A stretch of DNA of 64,000 nucleotides from Paenibacillus sp. BIHB 4019. GTDB taxonomy: Bacteria > Bacillota > Bacilli > Paenibacillales > Paenibacillaceae. The position numbers were made by a program, and so were the translations under genes. The notes under the pieces are model-generated. The model saw only the letters and a list, made by a program, of their open reading frames with translations. It was not told the DNA's origin and searched no databases. Below are positions 1-8,539 of the stretch, in pieces; the stretch's first letter is position 1; the number at the start of each line of letters is the position of its first letter. Where the stretch lies: the NCBI RefSeq assembly GCF_002741035.1, contig NZ_CP016808.1, positions 1,894,501 to 1,958,500 of the forward strand. Direction: 5' to 3'.

Positions 1-612
1 TTCAAACGTCAAATCATCGCAGCGCTCCACCGCCTGCTTGACCGCTTGCAGCCGCTGACCTGCGTCATAAGACTCTTCCGGCCCCATAATCGCATAGATT
101 TTGCGAAAGCCCCGATCCAGCAGATGCTCCATCGCCAGTGTAGCTCCTGCCTTGTTATCAAGCAGCACTTGATTAATATTCGGGTGGTTCAGCTCGCGGT
201 CGAGTACAACTACTTTATGACCCAGCTCCGCGTACCGCAGCAGCTCTGTGCTATCGAATGTGGCATCAAGCACAATTGCTCCGTCAATCATCCGCTCTGG
301 AAGCATGCGATGCGAACGCTTGCCGCTGCATACAATCGTATCATAGCCTTTGCGGTGCAGCATTTCATTCACCCCTTGCAGCAAATCCCCATAAAAGGCC
401 CCACTGAAGTCGGTCAAATATACGCCAATAATTTTAGTCTCGCGCGTCTTAAGCGTACGGGCAGCCGCGTTCGGCACGTAGTTCAACTCTTTGGCTATAG
501 CTAAAATTTTGGCGCATGTCTCCGCTGTCACCTTCGGGCTGCCGTTCAGCGCGTAGGAAACCGTCGATATCGAGACACCAGCTTTCTTAGCGATATCTTT
601 AATACTGACCAC
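1..612 (-). CDS. LacI-family transcriptional regulator (3' part cut by window edge)
   Basis: The first 204 codons of a LacI/GalR-type repressor; the rest lies beyond the left edge. The N-terminus reads VSIKDIAKKAGVSISTVSYA, the standard LacI helix-turn-helix and hinge, followed by the start of a periplasmic-binding-protein-like effector domain. The start is taken as GTG at 612 because GGAGAG lies about 6 nt upstream; no in-frame ATG sits nearby. It lies downstream of the GH94 gene on the same strand, separated by a six-unit repeat array. Four LacI-type operators in the divergent GH94/transporter promoter region make it the likely local repressor, responding to a sugar. The inducer cannot be read from the sequence. 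Confidence 0.93.
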   Translation of the reverse strand, partial: MVSIKDIAKKAGVSISTVSYALNGSPKVTAETCAKILAIAKELNYVPNAAARTLKTRETKIIGVYLTDFSGAFYGDLLQGVNEMLHRKGYDTIVCSGKRSHRMLPERMIDGAIVLDATFDSTELLRYAELGHKVVVLDRELNHPNINQVLLDNKAGATLAMEHLLDRGFRKIYAIMGPEESYDAGQRLQAVKQAVERCDDLTFE

Positions 613-634
613 TGCACTCTCTCCAATCTGTTGC

Positions 635-1200
635 TTCAAGCGTAAACGGCTTTAGCTACCTATGGTAGCAAAGCTCGTTTCGCGTAGAAATGTAAGCCTG
701 ATAATATGAGGTTCTCCTTATTATTCTTAGATTTCAAGCGTAAACGGCTTTAGCTACCTATGGCAGCAAAGCTCGTTTCGCGTAGAAATGTAAGCCTAAT
801 AATAAGAGGTTCTCCTTATTATCCTTAGATTTCAAGCGTAAACGGCTTTAGCTACCTATGGCAGCAAAGCTCGTTTCGCGTAGAAATGTAAGCCTAATAA
901 TAAGAGGTTCTCCTTATTATCCTTAGATTTCAAGCGTAAACGGCTTTAGCTACCTATGGCAGCAAAGCTCGTTTCGCGTAGAAATGTAAGCCTAATAATA
1001 AGAGGTTCTCCTTATTATCCTTAGATTTCAAGCGTAAACGGCTTTAGCTACCTATGGTAGCAAAGCTCGTTTCGCGTAGAAATGTAAGCCTGATAATAAG
1101 AGGTTCTCCTTATTATCCTTAGATTTCAAGCGTAAACAGCTTTAGCTACCTTCAGCATTAAAGCTCATTTCGCGTAAAAATAGAAACCGAGATTATATAT
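635..1200. repeat. Tandem array of a 98-bp two-hairpin repeat (5 near-identical units plus a degraded sixth)
   Basis: Units begin with TTCAAGCGTAAACGGC at 635, 733, 831, 929, 1027 and 1125, so the period is exactly 98 bp. Units 1-5 differ at only a few bases; unit 6 is diverged and fades near 1200. Each unit has an imperfect hairpin (AGCGTAAACGGCT against AGCTCGTTTCGCGT) and a second AT-rich hairpin (AAATGTAAG...CTTAGATTT). It is the tandem version of a repeat also found at 4731, 24638, 40560 and 51177. It fills the gap between the GH94 stop and the lacI start, so any read-through mRNA into lacI would carry it. Confidence 0.95.
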
Positions 1201-1339
1201 AAGCCTATTAAAGGCATTTAAACTTATAAACACTTATATTTTAAAATATTCCTGATTAATTAACTATATCATAACAGATTAAAGTTGCCTCGACTTATGT
1301 GCATACGGCGATCCGAAACGAATCGCCGTACACTGTTCC
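1201..1339. other. AT-rich spacer with a hairpin after GH94
   Basis: No gene is seen. A perfect 9-bp inverted repeat (TACGGCGAT at 1304-1312, ATCGCCGTA at 1322-1330) lies just past the GH94 stop. It is not followed by a T run on the minus strand, so it may be a weak or Rho-type 3' end or an mRNA stabiliser rather than a classical terminator. The remaining AT-rich part could hold a lacI promoter, but no convincing pair of hexamers stands out. Confidence 0.5.
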
Positions 1340-4300
1340 TTACATGAAAATGTCGATAATCGTTTTTTCGCCTGTTTGATGCTGCTTCACCAGCTGCGGA
1401 GAAATTTCCAAACCGCCCGCGCGATAACGATTGGAGCCGAATGCAGCTTCCAATTCATTACCATTTATTTTCACGCTTTTCACAGTCGCATCGCCATCAC
1501 CATTCAAATGGTAAACGAAGGTAATCGGAGCGCCCTGATATTCGAAATCGAATTGCAGGCCGTCCAACGACTGTGGCAGCACTGGATCAACGATCAGCTT
1601 ATTTTCCACTTGGCGGATACCAAGCACGTTTGCTATAAGCTGGTTCATATAAATCCCTGGTCCGCTGGAATAAATTCTCCATCCGCCTTTGACCGGAGCA
1701 GAGCCATCACGCAGCTGTGCAAAACGATCCTGCGCCTCATAACGCGTATTAAATTTGCCATCCGAGCTGCTGAAATAAGAATTGCTTTGGCGAAGCTCCG
1801 CATTAGGCACAGCATCCTTCAAACCAATCGGGTTGATGATTGTAAGCCCATTCCATGCTTCATCCACCTTGCCGAGCTTAGCCATTGCTTCTACATAGCG
1901 GATATGGGCATGTACATATTGCAGCCCTACCTCGCGGCCAAAGTTCGCCGCCTGCTCAGCGCGCTTGAAATGCGTGCTTACACCACCGGTATATTTCGCC
2001 GGACGGTTCATCAGCCGGACGCCATCCGGGCAGTAAAGCTCGCGCTTGATTAGCGCATAATGCGACTCGGCCTGTTCAGCTGTAAGCAGCTCAGCAATCA
2101 TGCTGCGGGTCATCGGAAGCAGGCGGTATTGAATGCCTGTTACCGCATCCGTTGGATGCAGCATCAGTTCCGCTTTATCTGGCTGCTCCATGTACAAGAA
2201 GCCAGGAATAACATCGGTTTGCAGCATATAACGGTTGAAATCTGCTTCAATGCCCGCACTCAATGCTCCGAGCTCTGCCGCCCACTCTTTATTGTGCGTT
2301 TGCATAGCCGCAGACAGATGTGTAAACACCTGGTACGTCAGCGCTACTGTCCAGCTGCTCACCATATACTGCTTAAGCTGGGCGTTGGCAGGCTGCAACG
2401 TGTCATCCCAATCGCCATCGCCGTAGGAGGACAAATGGGTGTCATGCAGAAAATGTCCCTTAATATAGGCGATTTCCTTCTGTGCATGTTCAAGCAGCGA
2501 TGCCGTATGCGGCGTGAAAGCAAAACCTTCTTTCGTCGTATAAGGGATCTGCTCCTCCAGCACGGAATAATCCTGTGTTGCAGTCAAATAGTCGCTCAGC
2601 ACCTTGAGCGGCCATACGATAATGTCGCCATGGCTTTCTTCCTGCTGTATATTCACGTAGTTGTCGAACATAAACCATTGCGGCCAATTGCCGTCTTCCT
2701 CATACTGATGGGAAAATACCGTCAGCAATATTTCGCGAACTGCGCCGTAATTTTGCATCGCCATAAAATATTCGGTCGGCCCTTGGCAAACATCCCGTGT
2801 ACCCCATGCAGCGCCGCCATATTGCTCCAGCCCGTGAGGTACCGAATAATGGACGAGCATATTGTGCGTGTACCACCATGCCAGCGTATTGAACTTGTCC
2901 ACTTCAGCGGTATTGCCGCCTTTTTGCGTCAGCTCAAACCCATTCATCACCCGCTTGTAAAAAGCACGGTAAGCCTGTGCCTGCACTTCTGCATCCTCTA
3001 CGCTAACGTTTGCCGCTGGAAGCTCTTCGCCTTGCAGCAAGCCCTGCACCGTAGCCGTCCATTCGCTGCTTGCGCCTAGCTCCAGAACGACTAGCGATGC
3101 GCCGCCAGACTTCATTCCCGTTACGAGCTTTTGCTCATCCGCAACGTTCATCTCCGCTCCATCCACACGCAGACGGTAGCGAAGCTTCGGATAGACACTT
3201 GCGCTCAGCGCCGCCGAATCGGCCGTAAATTCAAGCCACTCCTGATTTTTGTTCATTTGATATGGCAAAATATATTCATTATCATTCATCAACACTTGAT
3301 TCGTGACCAGATAACGGTACTTTCTTCCGCTTGTCGAGCGAACATGCATCCGGACTTCCGGCGTGTCTACGGTTGTATAGTTCGTAATGATGATGAGATC
3401 ATCGGTTGTTTTGTAATACCATTTTGCAAAGTTAAAGCCCATTTCAAACATCGACGGCATCGTAAGCAGACGATATACGCCATCCAGCTCTACATAAATG
3501 CGCTGTCCCGACGTTTTCGGCACATTCAGCGCGTTGCGGGCATTCGTCACCCATTTGTGGAAGGTCGTGTTGCCTACAACCAGCTGCGAGTTGAACAGGC
3601 CGTACATATACGAGGTCGTCGTCAGCACATTCGTGTGCAAGCGGTCATTGCCGCCTGTCATTAAAATATGGCCGTGCGGACGCTCAACGAGCAGTTCTTT
3701 TTCCTTTAATACAACATGCTCATGGGTCGCAGTGAAAAAAGAAAGCAGAGACTCTCCCGCATACTCCTCCTGCGAGCGTTCAGGGAACAAACCGTTAATC
3801 TCTTCCGCCGTCATCGATACGGTTTGTAAAGGGGAACCAATAGCCTCCGCTTGGCGTACCGGATTCGCATCTTGCGATGGTAAAGCAGGCGCAGCACACA
3901 CTTGCTCCCACGCTTGCTGCACTTCCGCCGAAAAGGCTAGCGACGTTACAGCCTCAGGATGATTGGCTTTAAACAAGCCGTAAAAAACAACATTCTGCTC
4001 GCCGTCCGCCTTAACAAGCGGTGTTTGCAAAGCTGTATAAGCAAATTCATATTGGTAAACTTCATTAGCCAATGATGGCTTGGTCAATGCTTCAGCAATA
4101 TCCGTTTCCTTATAGCTCAAGCCATAGAACTGGAAGCCGTCTGTCGAATAGCCAGCCGCCCCTGTCCATGCCCCTTGCTGCAAATAAGGGAAGCTGCCGC
4201 TTTGCGGCATATTTTGGCGGGAACAGACGACATAACCGCGCTGCCCGTCCTCAAATACGGAGTGGTCAATGTATTGCGATTGATAAGCTTCATTGCTGCG

Positions 4301-4708
4301 AACAGCAGCTTGGTCAGCCAGCCCGATATCTTGACCGTAGATCACATCCACCGTCTCGCCATTGCCAACTACATTTATATCCCAGAACCATACGCCTGCT
4401 TCCGACAGCAGGAAACGAACTTGGTAACGAACGCCCTCCGCTTCTCCTGCCCATACGACTTGATTCGCACTATAGGAGACACGGCTATTCGAACGCACAC
4501 CCAGCAGAGGAAAGGCCGAAATGCCCGATTCACGATGCAAACGCAAATATATATTATTTAGTGAACCGTCTACCGCATTGGATAGAAGCTGATTAATCAT
4601 CGTGTTGTTGTGGGTAATTTGATAAAGATCGCCGCTGCTGAGAAAGGTGAATGCTAATGGTCCGGCCTCTACTCGAAAGCTGCTTGTGCTTGCTGCTGTC
4701 ATGTTCAT
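1340..4708 (-). CDS. GH94 glycoside phosphorylase, probable 1,2-beta-oligoglucan phosphorylase
   Basis: A 1122-residue GH94 (former GT36) protein. The N-terminal half is beta-sandwich-like. The C-terminal (alpha/alpha)6 part carries YGGAAWGTRDVCQGP near residue 640 and GDGDWDDTLQPAN near residue 763, typical of the family's active site. There is no signal peptide, so it acts in the cytosol by phosphorolysis of imported beta-glucooligosaccharides. Cellobiose and chitobiose phosphorylases are about 800 residues; a length near 1100 fits the 1,2-beta-oligoglucan phosphorylase group, which in Listeria sits beside a similar transporter and LacI regulator. The substrate is therefore inferred from length and context. 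ATG at 4708 is chosen because AGGAAAG lies 6 nt upstream. The mRNA leader contains a copy of the dispersed repeat. Confidence 0.88.
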   Translation of the reverse strand: MNMTAASTSSFRVEAGPLAFTFLSSGDLYQITHNNTMINQLLSNAVDGSLNNIYLRLHRESGISAFPLLGVRSNSRVSYSANQVVWAGEAEGVRYQVRFLLSEAGVWFWDINVVGNGETVDVIYGQDIGLADQAAVRSNEAYQSQYIDHSVFEDGQRGYVVCSRQNMPQSGSFPYLQQGAWTGAAGYSTDGFQFYGLSYKETDIAEALTKPSLANEVYQYEFAYTALQTPLVKADGEQNVVFYGLFKANHPEAVTSLAFSAEVQQAWEQVCAAPALPSQDANPVRQAEAIGSPLQTVSMTAEEINGLFPERSQEEYAGESLLSFFTATHEHVVLKEKELLVERPHGHILMTGGNDRLHTNVLTTTSYMYGLFNSQLVVGNTTFHKWVTNARNALNVPKTSGQRIYVELDGVYRLLTMPSMFEMGFNFAKWYYKTTDDLIIITNYTTVDTPEVRMHVRSTSGRKYRYLVTNQVLMNDNEYILPYQMNKNQEWLEFTADSAALSASVYPKLRYRLRVDGAEMNVADEQKLVTGMKSGGASLVVLELGASSEWTATVQGLLQGEELPAANVSVEDAEVQAQAYRAFYKRVMNGFELTQKGGNTAEVDKFNTLAWWYTHNMLVHYSVPHGLEQYGGAAWGTRDVCQGPTEYFMAMQNYGAVREILLTVFSHQYEEDGNWPQWFMFDNYVNIQQEESHGDIIVWPLKVLSDYLTATQDYSVLEEQIPYTTKEGFAFTPHTASLLEHAQKEIAYIKGHFLHDTHLSSYGDGDWDDTLQPANAQLKQYMVSSWTVALTYQVFTHLSAAMQTHNKEWAAELGALSAGIEADFNRYMLQTDVIPGFLYMEQPDKAELMLHPTDAVTGIQYRLLPMTRSMIAELLTAEQAESHYALIKRELYCPDGVRLMNRPAKYTGGVSTHFKRAEQAANFGREVGLQYVHAHIRYVEAMAKLGKVDEAWNGLTIINPIGLKDAVPNAELRQSNSYFSSSDGKFNTRYEAQDRFAQLRDGSAPVKGGWRIYSSGPGIYMNQLIANVLGIRQVENKLIVDPVLPQSLDGLQFDFEYQGAPITFVYHLNGDGDATVKSVKINGNELEAAFGSNRYRAGGLEISPQLVKQHQTGEKTIIDIFM

Positions 4709-4730
4709 CACTCACTTTCCTGACTTTTTT

Positions 4731-4832
4731 AAAATATAAGAATTTATAAGTTTCACCCTTATAATCAGCTTATATTTCACCGCGAAACGGTAGCATTGCC
4801 GCCAGAAGACGGCTTCAGCCGTTTACGCTTGC
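4731..4832 (-). repeat. Dispersed two-hairpin repeat, copy in the GH94 5' leader
   Basis: Read on the minus strand this is a full copy of the repeat: AAGCGTAAACGGCTGAAGCC, then TGGCGGC, CGTTTCGCG, and a distal hairpin with arms AAATATAAG and CTTATATTT. It lies between the GH94 promoter (4956-4984) and the GH94 start codon, in sense orientation, ending about 10 nt before the ribosome-binding site. The distal hairpin is followed by TTTAAAAAAG, so it could shape leader structure or read-through. Confidence 0.85.
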
Positions 4833-4927
4833 TTATTCGTATACATAGGCTTTCATCAATAAACGCATAATAAACAGCTGATACCAGCGAAGTTGATGCA
4901 GATTGACGGCATTTGCCGAAATCAATC

Positions 4928-4937
4928 GAAACGTTTC
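4928..4937. promoter_or_regulatory. LacI-type operator 1 (GAAACGTTTC)
   Basis: A perfect 10-bp palindrome GAAACGTTTC, in the longer context TCGAAACGTTTCTAT. It lies just downstream of the GH94 promoter -10. This central-CG palindrome is the usual type bound by LacI/GalR regulators. Confidence 0.8.
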
Positions 4938-4955
4938 TATTTTACAACTAAAAGG

Positions 4956-4984
4956 ATTATAGAACGTTTTCAACTTCCCGTCAA
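4956..4984 (-). promoter_or_regulatory. SigA-type promoter of the GH94 gene
   Basis: On the minus strand TTGACG (4984-4979) is followed after exactly 17 bp by TATAAT (4961-4956). A LacI-type operator lies 18 bp downstream of the -10 (4928-4937) and another 30 bp upstream of the -35 (5015-5024). This arrangement fits repression, possibly by looping. Confidence 0.75.
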
Positions 4985-5014
4985 TTGCTCCCATTACCCG
5001 AATTTCATATAAGT

Positions 5015-5024
5015 GAAACGTTTC
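5015..5024. promoter_or_regulatory. LacI-type operator 2 (GAAACGTTTC)
   Basis: A second exact copy of GAAACGTTTC, lying between the two divergent promoters, 87 bp from operator 1 and 97 bp from operator 3. It is followed by TAT, as in the other copies. Confidence 0.8.
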
Positions 5025-5076
5025 TATTATCATTTTAACGCTCCAGAAGCAAATTTCAATAGCCAAAAAAAATGTG

Positions 5077-5105
5077 TTGAATACGATTACATTCTGTTTT
5101 ATAAT
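5077..5105 (+). promoter_or_regulatory. SigA-type promoter of the sugar transporter operon
   Basis: TTGAAT (5077-5082), a 17-bp spacer and a perfect TATAAT (5100-5105). Operator 3 (5112-5121) covers the expected transcription start, which explains how a LacI protein would repress the operon. The leader to the first gene is about 265 nt. Confidence 0.78.
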
Positions 5106-5111
5106 GACATC

Positions 5112-5121
5112 GAAACGTTTC
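5112..5121. promoter_or_regulatory. LacI-type operator 3 (GAAACGTTTC)
   Basis: An exact copy of GAAACGTTTC within TCGAAACGTTTCTAT, starting 7 bp downstream of the -10 hexamer of the transporter promoter, so occupancy would block initiation. Confidence 0.82.
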
Positions 5122-5167
5122 TATGGTCACTGGCATCTTCTGATGCAATCGCGTATAATCTAAAATC

Positions 5168-5177
5168 GAAACGTTTC
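5168..5177. promoter_or_regulatory. LacI-type operator 4 (GAAACGTTTC)
   Basis: The fourth exact copy, 56 bp downstream of operator 3 within the transporter leader, again in TCGAAACGTTTCTAT. It could be an auxiliary or roadblock site. Confidence 0.8.
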
Positions 5178-5377
5178 TATGTTTCATAAGGCTTATATAT
5201 TAAGGGGATCTTTTCAGGAATATGGGAGAGGAGGCATGTCGCTAAAGGCATATGTTCAGAAGGAAGCCAGCTGCTTTAATGCCAGCGCCATTGCATAAAC
5301 CGGCAACAATAGAGTCATCATTTACTTAAGCCACTGCATCTTAAAATTACAGCTTCTTAAAGAGAGGAAGATTTGGA

Positions 5378-6640
5378 ATGTTTAATAAATCCGTTAAAAC
5401 TGCACTAATCAGCACCATGCTGCTTTCAGGTATTTTGACAGCGTGCTCATCCAATAATACAAATACAACTGGCGAAGCCGCTACTGGCGATCAGCCTGTC
5501 ACCATTAAAGTTTGGGGCATGGGCGACCAAGAGCAGACGCTCAAAACGATTTCCGAGCAATTCGAAACAGACAATCCGAACATTAAAGTAGATGTGCAAG
5601 TTATTCCTTGGGGCTCGGCGCATGACAAGCTGCTGACAGCTGTTGCTTCCAAATCCGGTCCTGACGTGCTGCAAATGGGTACTTCCTGGATGCCGGAATT
5701 CGCAAATGCGGGCGCTTTGCTTGATTTGACGCCTTACATTGACCAATATCCTGAATTTAAACCGGAGAACTTTTTCGACGGTATCGTAAATACAACGCAA
5801 TTTGATGGCAAAACGTTCGGTATTCCTTGGTATGCTGAAACTCGCGTCCTGTTCTACCGCACTGACCTGCTGAAAGAAGTAGGCTATGACAAAGCGCCTG
5901 CTACTTGGGATGAGCTGAAGGATGCAGCAACGAAGCTGACTGCACGCGGCGAAGGCAAATACGGCATTGACCTCGTTCCAGGCGAGCCGACGCTGGGTAT
6001 TATGTTTGCCCGCCAGAACGGTTCCAAGATTTTTGATGAGCAAAATAAACCTTTGTTCAATCAACCGGAATTCGTTGACGCTGTAAAATATGTAGGCAGC
6101 TTCTATCAAGAGAAGCTTTCTCCTGTAGATCTTGGCATTGATGCCGTTCAAGGCTTTGCTGGCGACGGTGTTATCCCGATGTTCATCAGCGGACCTTGGA
6201 TGATCAAGCCAATTAAAGAGCAAGCGCCTGATATCGATGGCAAATGGGCAACAGCCGTTCTTCCATCCGGTTCGGCGAACAACAACTCGATTCTTGGCGG
6301 TTCTGATCTGACTGTATTCAAATACAGCAAAAACCAAGAAGCAGCAGTTAAGTTTATTGCCTACATGAGCAAACCAGAAGTTCAGTTGAAATGGAAAGAG
6401 CTGTCCGACGCGCTTCCAGCTGTACAAAGCGTATGGCAGGATGCTTCCATGACTGCTGATCCTAACCTTCAAGTCATTGGGGAGCAGCTTAAGCATGCTG
6501 AAGCAACGCCAGCTCTAACCGCTTATGACCAAATTTCGCAAAAATATGTATCACACTTTGAGCAAATTTATCGCGCTAACGCTGACGTACAGACGGAAAT
6601 GGACGCTTTGAACGTTGAAGCCGAAAAATTAATTAAATAA
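5378..6640 (+). CDS. Extracellular sugar-binding lipoprotein of an ABC importer (family 1)
   Basis: A 420-residue solute-binding protein. The signal peptide ends in the lipobox LTAC near residues 19-22, so the protein is lipid-anchored on the outer face of the membrane. The mature part has the family-1 sugar-binding pattern (TIKVWGMGDQEQ, SKSGPDVLQMGTSW, FGIPWYAETRVLFYR). It should capture oligosaccharides for the two permeases that follow. GAGAGGAAG precedes the ATG. No ATPase gene is present in the operon, which is usual for CUT1 importers served by a shared MsmX-type ATPase. A beta-1,2-glucan ligand is suggested only by the neighbouring GH94 enzyme. Confidence 0.92.
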   Translation: MFNKSVKTALISTMLLSGILTACSSNNTNTTGEAATGDQPVTIKVWGMGDQEQTLKTISEQFETDNPNIKVDVQVIPWGSAHDKLLTAVASKSGPDVLQMGTSWMPEFANAGALLDLTPYIDQYPEFKPENFFDGIVNTTQFDGKTFGIPWYAETRVLFYRTDLLKEVGYDKAPATWDELKDAATKLTARGEGKYGIDLVPGEPTLGIMFARQNGSKIFDEQNKPLFNQPEFVDAVKYVGSFYQEKLSPVDLGIDAVQGFAGDGVIPMFISGPWMIKPIKEQAPDIDGKWATAVLPSGSANNNSILGGSDLTVFKYSKNQEAAVKFIAYMSKPEVQLKWKELSDALPAVQSVWQDASMTADPNLQVIGEQLKHAEATPALTAYDQISQKYVSHFEQIYRANADVQTEMDALNVEAEKLIK

Positions 6641-6646
6641 TCTTTT

Positions 6647-6680
6647 AGCCGGCAGCTGCTTTTGGGTAGGGTTGCCGGTT
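6647..6680 (+). promoter_or_regulatory. Intercistronic hairpin after the binding-protein gene
   Basis: AGCCGGCA and TGCCGGTT form a stem between the lipoprotein gene and the first permease, with no T run after it. Such hairpins often protect the binding-protein mRNA so that it exceeds the permeases; that role is inferred. Confidence 0.5.
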
Positions 6681-6737
6681 ATCCCTATTATTGTCCATTT
6701 GCGCTCAAGCGTAAATTTAAAGGATGTGACTTAGCCG

Positions 6738-7625
6738 ATGAAAGGCATATTGAATAATAAAACCCCTTATTTCTTTATTGCGCCAACTTTGATTTTGCTC
6801 GCTATGTTCTCCCTGCTGCCCATCGTTATTGCGCTGGTCATCAGCTTCACAAATATGGATCTCGCCGGCCTTGCCGATGTATCCAACATTTCATTTGTGG
6901 GCATGCAAAACTACTTGGACGTATTGACTGATCCCTTATTTCTCCAAGCGATTACCAACACGCTTTATTATGTCATTATTGGCGTTCCATCCGTTATCGC
7001 CCTGTCGCTAGCGATTGCGCTGCTGATTAACTTCGGCAAATCAAAAGTATTTACAACGTTCCGCGTTATTTACTATTTGCCGTCCGTAACCAACGTCGTT
7101 GCCGTTGCGGTCGTATGGACTTATTTGTACAACCCATCGCTTGGCTTGTTCAACTATTTGCTGAACCTTGTGCATCTTCCAGATGTCCAGTGGCTCCAGC
7201 ATCCGATTATCGCTAAAATCTCGCTGATCATTCTTGCCTTATGGCGGGCGATCGGTCTGAATATGCTTATTTTTATCGCAGCTATCAAGGGCATTCCACG
7301 CTCTTATTATGAAGCTGCGCAAATTGACGGAGCTAGCAACTGGCAGCAAATGCGGACAATTACGCTTCCGCTGTTGCGTTATGCTATTTTCTTCGTTTCC
7401 ATCACCACGATGATTGGCTGGATTCAATTTTTTGAAGAGCCGCTCATTATGACCAAAGGCGGGCCGCTTAACGGCACGATGTCCGTAGCCTTGTTCATTT
7501 ACAACAACGGCTTCCAATACAGCAAATTCGGATATGCTGCGGCAGGATCCTTTATACTATTTATTTCCATTATCATCATTACGCTCATTCAATTTAAGTT
7601 CCAGAACAAGGAAACAGATGTTTAA
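6738..7625 (+). CDS. ABC sugar importer permease, MalF-like
   Basis: A 295-residue inner-membrane permease with six hydrophobic segments and the cytoplasmic EAA loop YYEAAQIDGASNWQQMRTI near residues 192-210, which contacts the ATPase. It is the first permease of a CUT1 importer. It lies 98 bp after the binding protein and 21 bp before the second permease, so the three genes form one operon. The start ATG follows AAAGGATGTG. Confidence 0.93.
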   Translation: MKGILNNKTPYFFIAPTLILLAMFSLLPIVIALVISFTNMDLAGLADVSNISFVGMQNYLDVLTDPLFLQAITNTLYYVIIGVPSVIALSLAIALLINFGKSKVFTTFRVIYYLPSVTNVVAVAVVWTYLYNPSLGLFNYLLNLVHLPDVQWLQHPIIAKISLIILALWRAIGLNMLIFIAAIKGIPRSYYEAAQIDGASNWQQMRTITLPLLRYAIFFVSITTMIGWIQFFEEPLIMTKGGPLNGTMSVALFIYNNGFQYSKFGYAAAGSFILFISIIIITLIQFKFQNKETDV

Positions 7626-7646
7626 GGAAAGGAGAGGGGAATAATT

Positions 7647-8477
7647 ATGGCACCGAAAACAAAAAGCGGCACAGCCCTTCAATGGCTGCTCGGCATTTTG
7701 CTGACTGGCGGCGGGATAGTAATGATGCTTCCGTTCGTATGGATGATTATGTCGGCGTTCAAAACGGAAAGCGAGGTCAAACAGCTTCCTCCTACGCTCT
7801 GGCCGAAAAATATAACGTTCGACAACTTTAGCAATCTGTTCGTCAATATGCATTTTGGCACGTATTTAAGCAATACGCTGCTGATTGTCTTTTTCTCCTT
7901 TATCGGCTTGTTCCTGAACGCAATGGCTGGTTATGCATTCGCCAAGTTCAAGTTCAAAGGCAAAGATAAGCTGTTCTATCTCGTACTCGCTACGATGATG
8001 ATTCCCGGCCAGGTAACGATGATTCCTGTTTACCTGCTGCTCAATGAAATGCATCTGACGAATACGATGGTCGGCATCGTGCTTCCGGGCTTTGTCGGCG
8101 CATTTGGCATCTTCCTGTTCCGCCAGTTTATGTCTACGATTCCCGACGAGCTGCTGGAGGCGACCCGGTTAGATGGGGCAAGCGAAGTCCGCACCTTCTT
8201 TCAAATCGTGCTTCCGATCTCCAAAGCCATTCTGGCGATTCAAGGCATTCTGACGTTTATCGGCGGCTGGAACAGCTTCCTATGGCCGCTCATTATCGCC
8301 AATGACGAGAAGCTTTACACGCTGTCCGTCGGGCTGGCTTTGCTTAAGGGCGAGCATGGCAGCAACTATGCTTTGCAAATGGCAGGCTCCACCTTCATGG
8401 TACTGCCAGTCGTTATCGTATTTATTTTCTTCCAGAAGCAAATTATTGAGAATTATTCGATTTCCGGCATTAAATAA
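7647..8477 (+). CDS. ABC sugar importer permease, MalG-like
   Basis: A 276-residue permease with six membrane segments and the EAA loop LLEATRLDGASEVRTFFQIV near residues 170-190. It is the second permease of the CUT1 importer and should pair with the upstream MalF-like protein. AAAGGAGAGGGG lies just before the ATG. Confidence 0.93.
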   Translation: MAPKTKSGTALQWLLGILLTGGGIVMMLPFVWMIMSAFKTESEVKQLPPTLWPKNITFDNFSNLFVNMHFGTYLSNTLLIVFFSFIGLFLNAMAGYAFAKFKFKGKDKLFYLVLATMMIPGQVTMIPVYLLLNEMHLTNTMVGIVLPGFVGAFGIFLFRQFMSTIPDELLEATRLDGASEVRTFFQIVLPISKAILAIQGILTFIGGWNSFLWPLIIANDEKLYTLSVGLALLKGEHGSNYALQMAGSTFMVLPVVIVFIFFQKQIIENYSISGIK

Positions 8478-8539
8478 ACGCAGCAGCTTTCACGATATGA
8501 ATAGGCAATCAAGAGTGTTAACAAGGAGGTTCCATCGCA

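Noticed and set aside
635-1200. Reading the 98-bp array as a CRISPR array
   Set aside because: The whole 98-bp unit is conserved; there are no variable spacers and no cas genes.
2060-3079. A long 339-residue plus-strand frame
   Set aside because: It is the shadow of the GH94 gene; Cys/His/Arg-rich composition and no motifs.
4833-5066. A 77-residue minus-strand frame in the GH94 leader
   Set aside because: It covers operators 1 and 2 and the promoter and has no ribosome-binding site.
5447-6496. A 349-residue minus-strand frame
   Set aside because: It is antisense to the sugar-binding lipoprotein gene and has no motifs.
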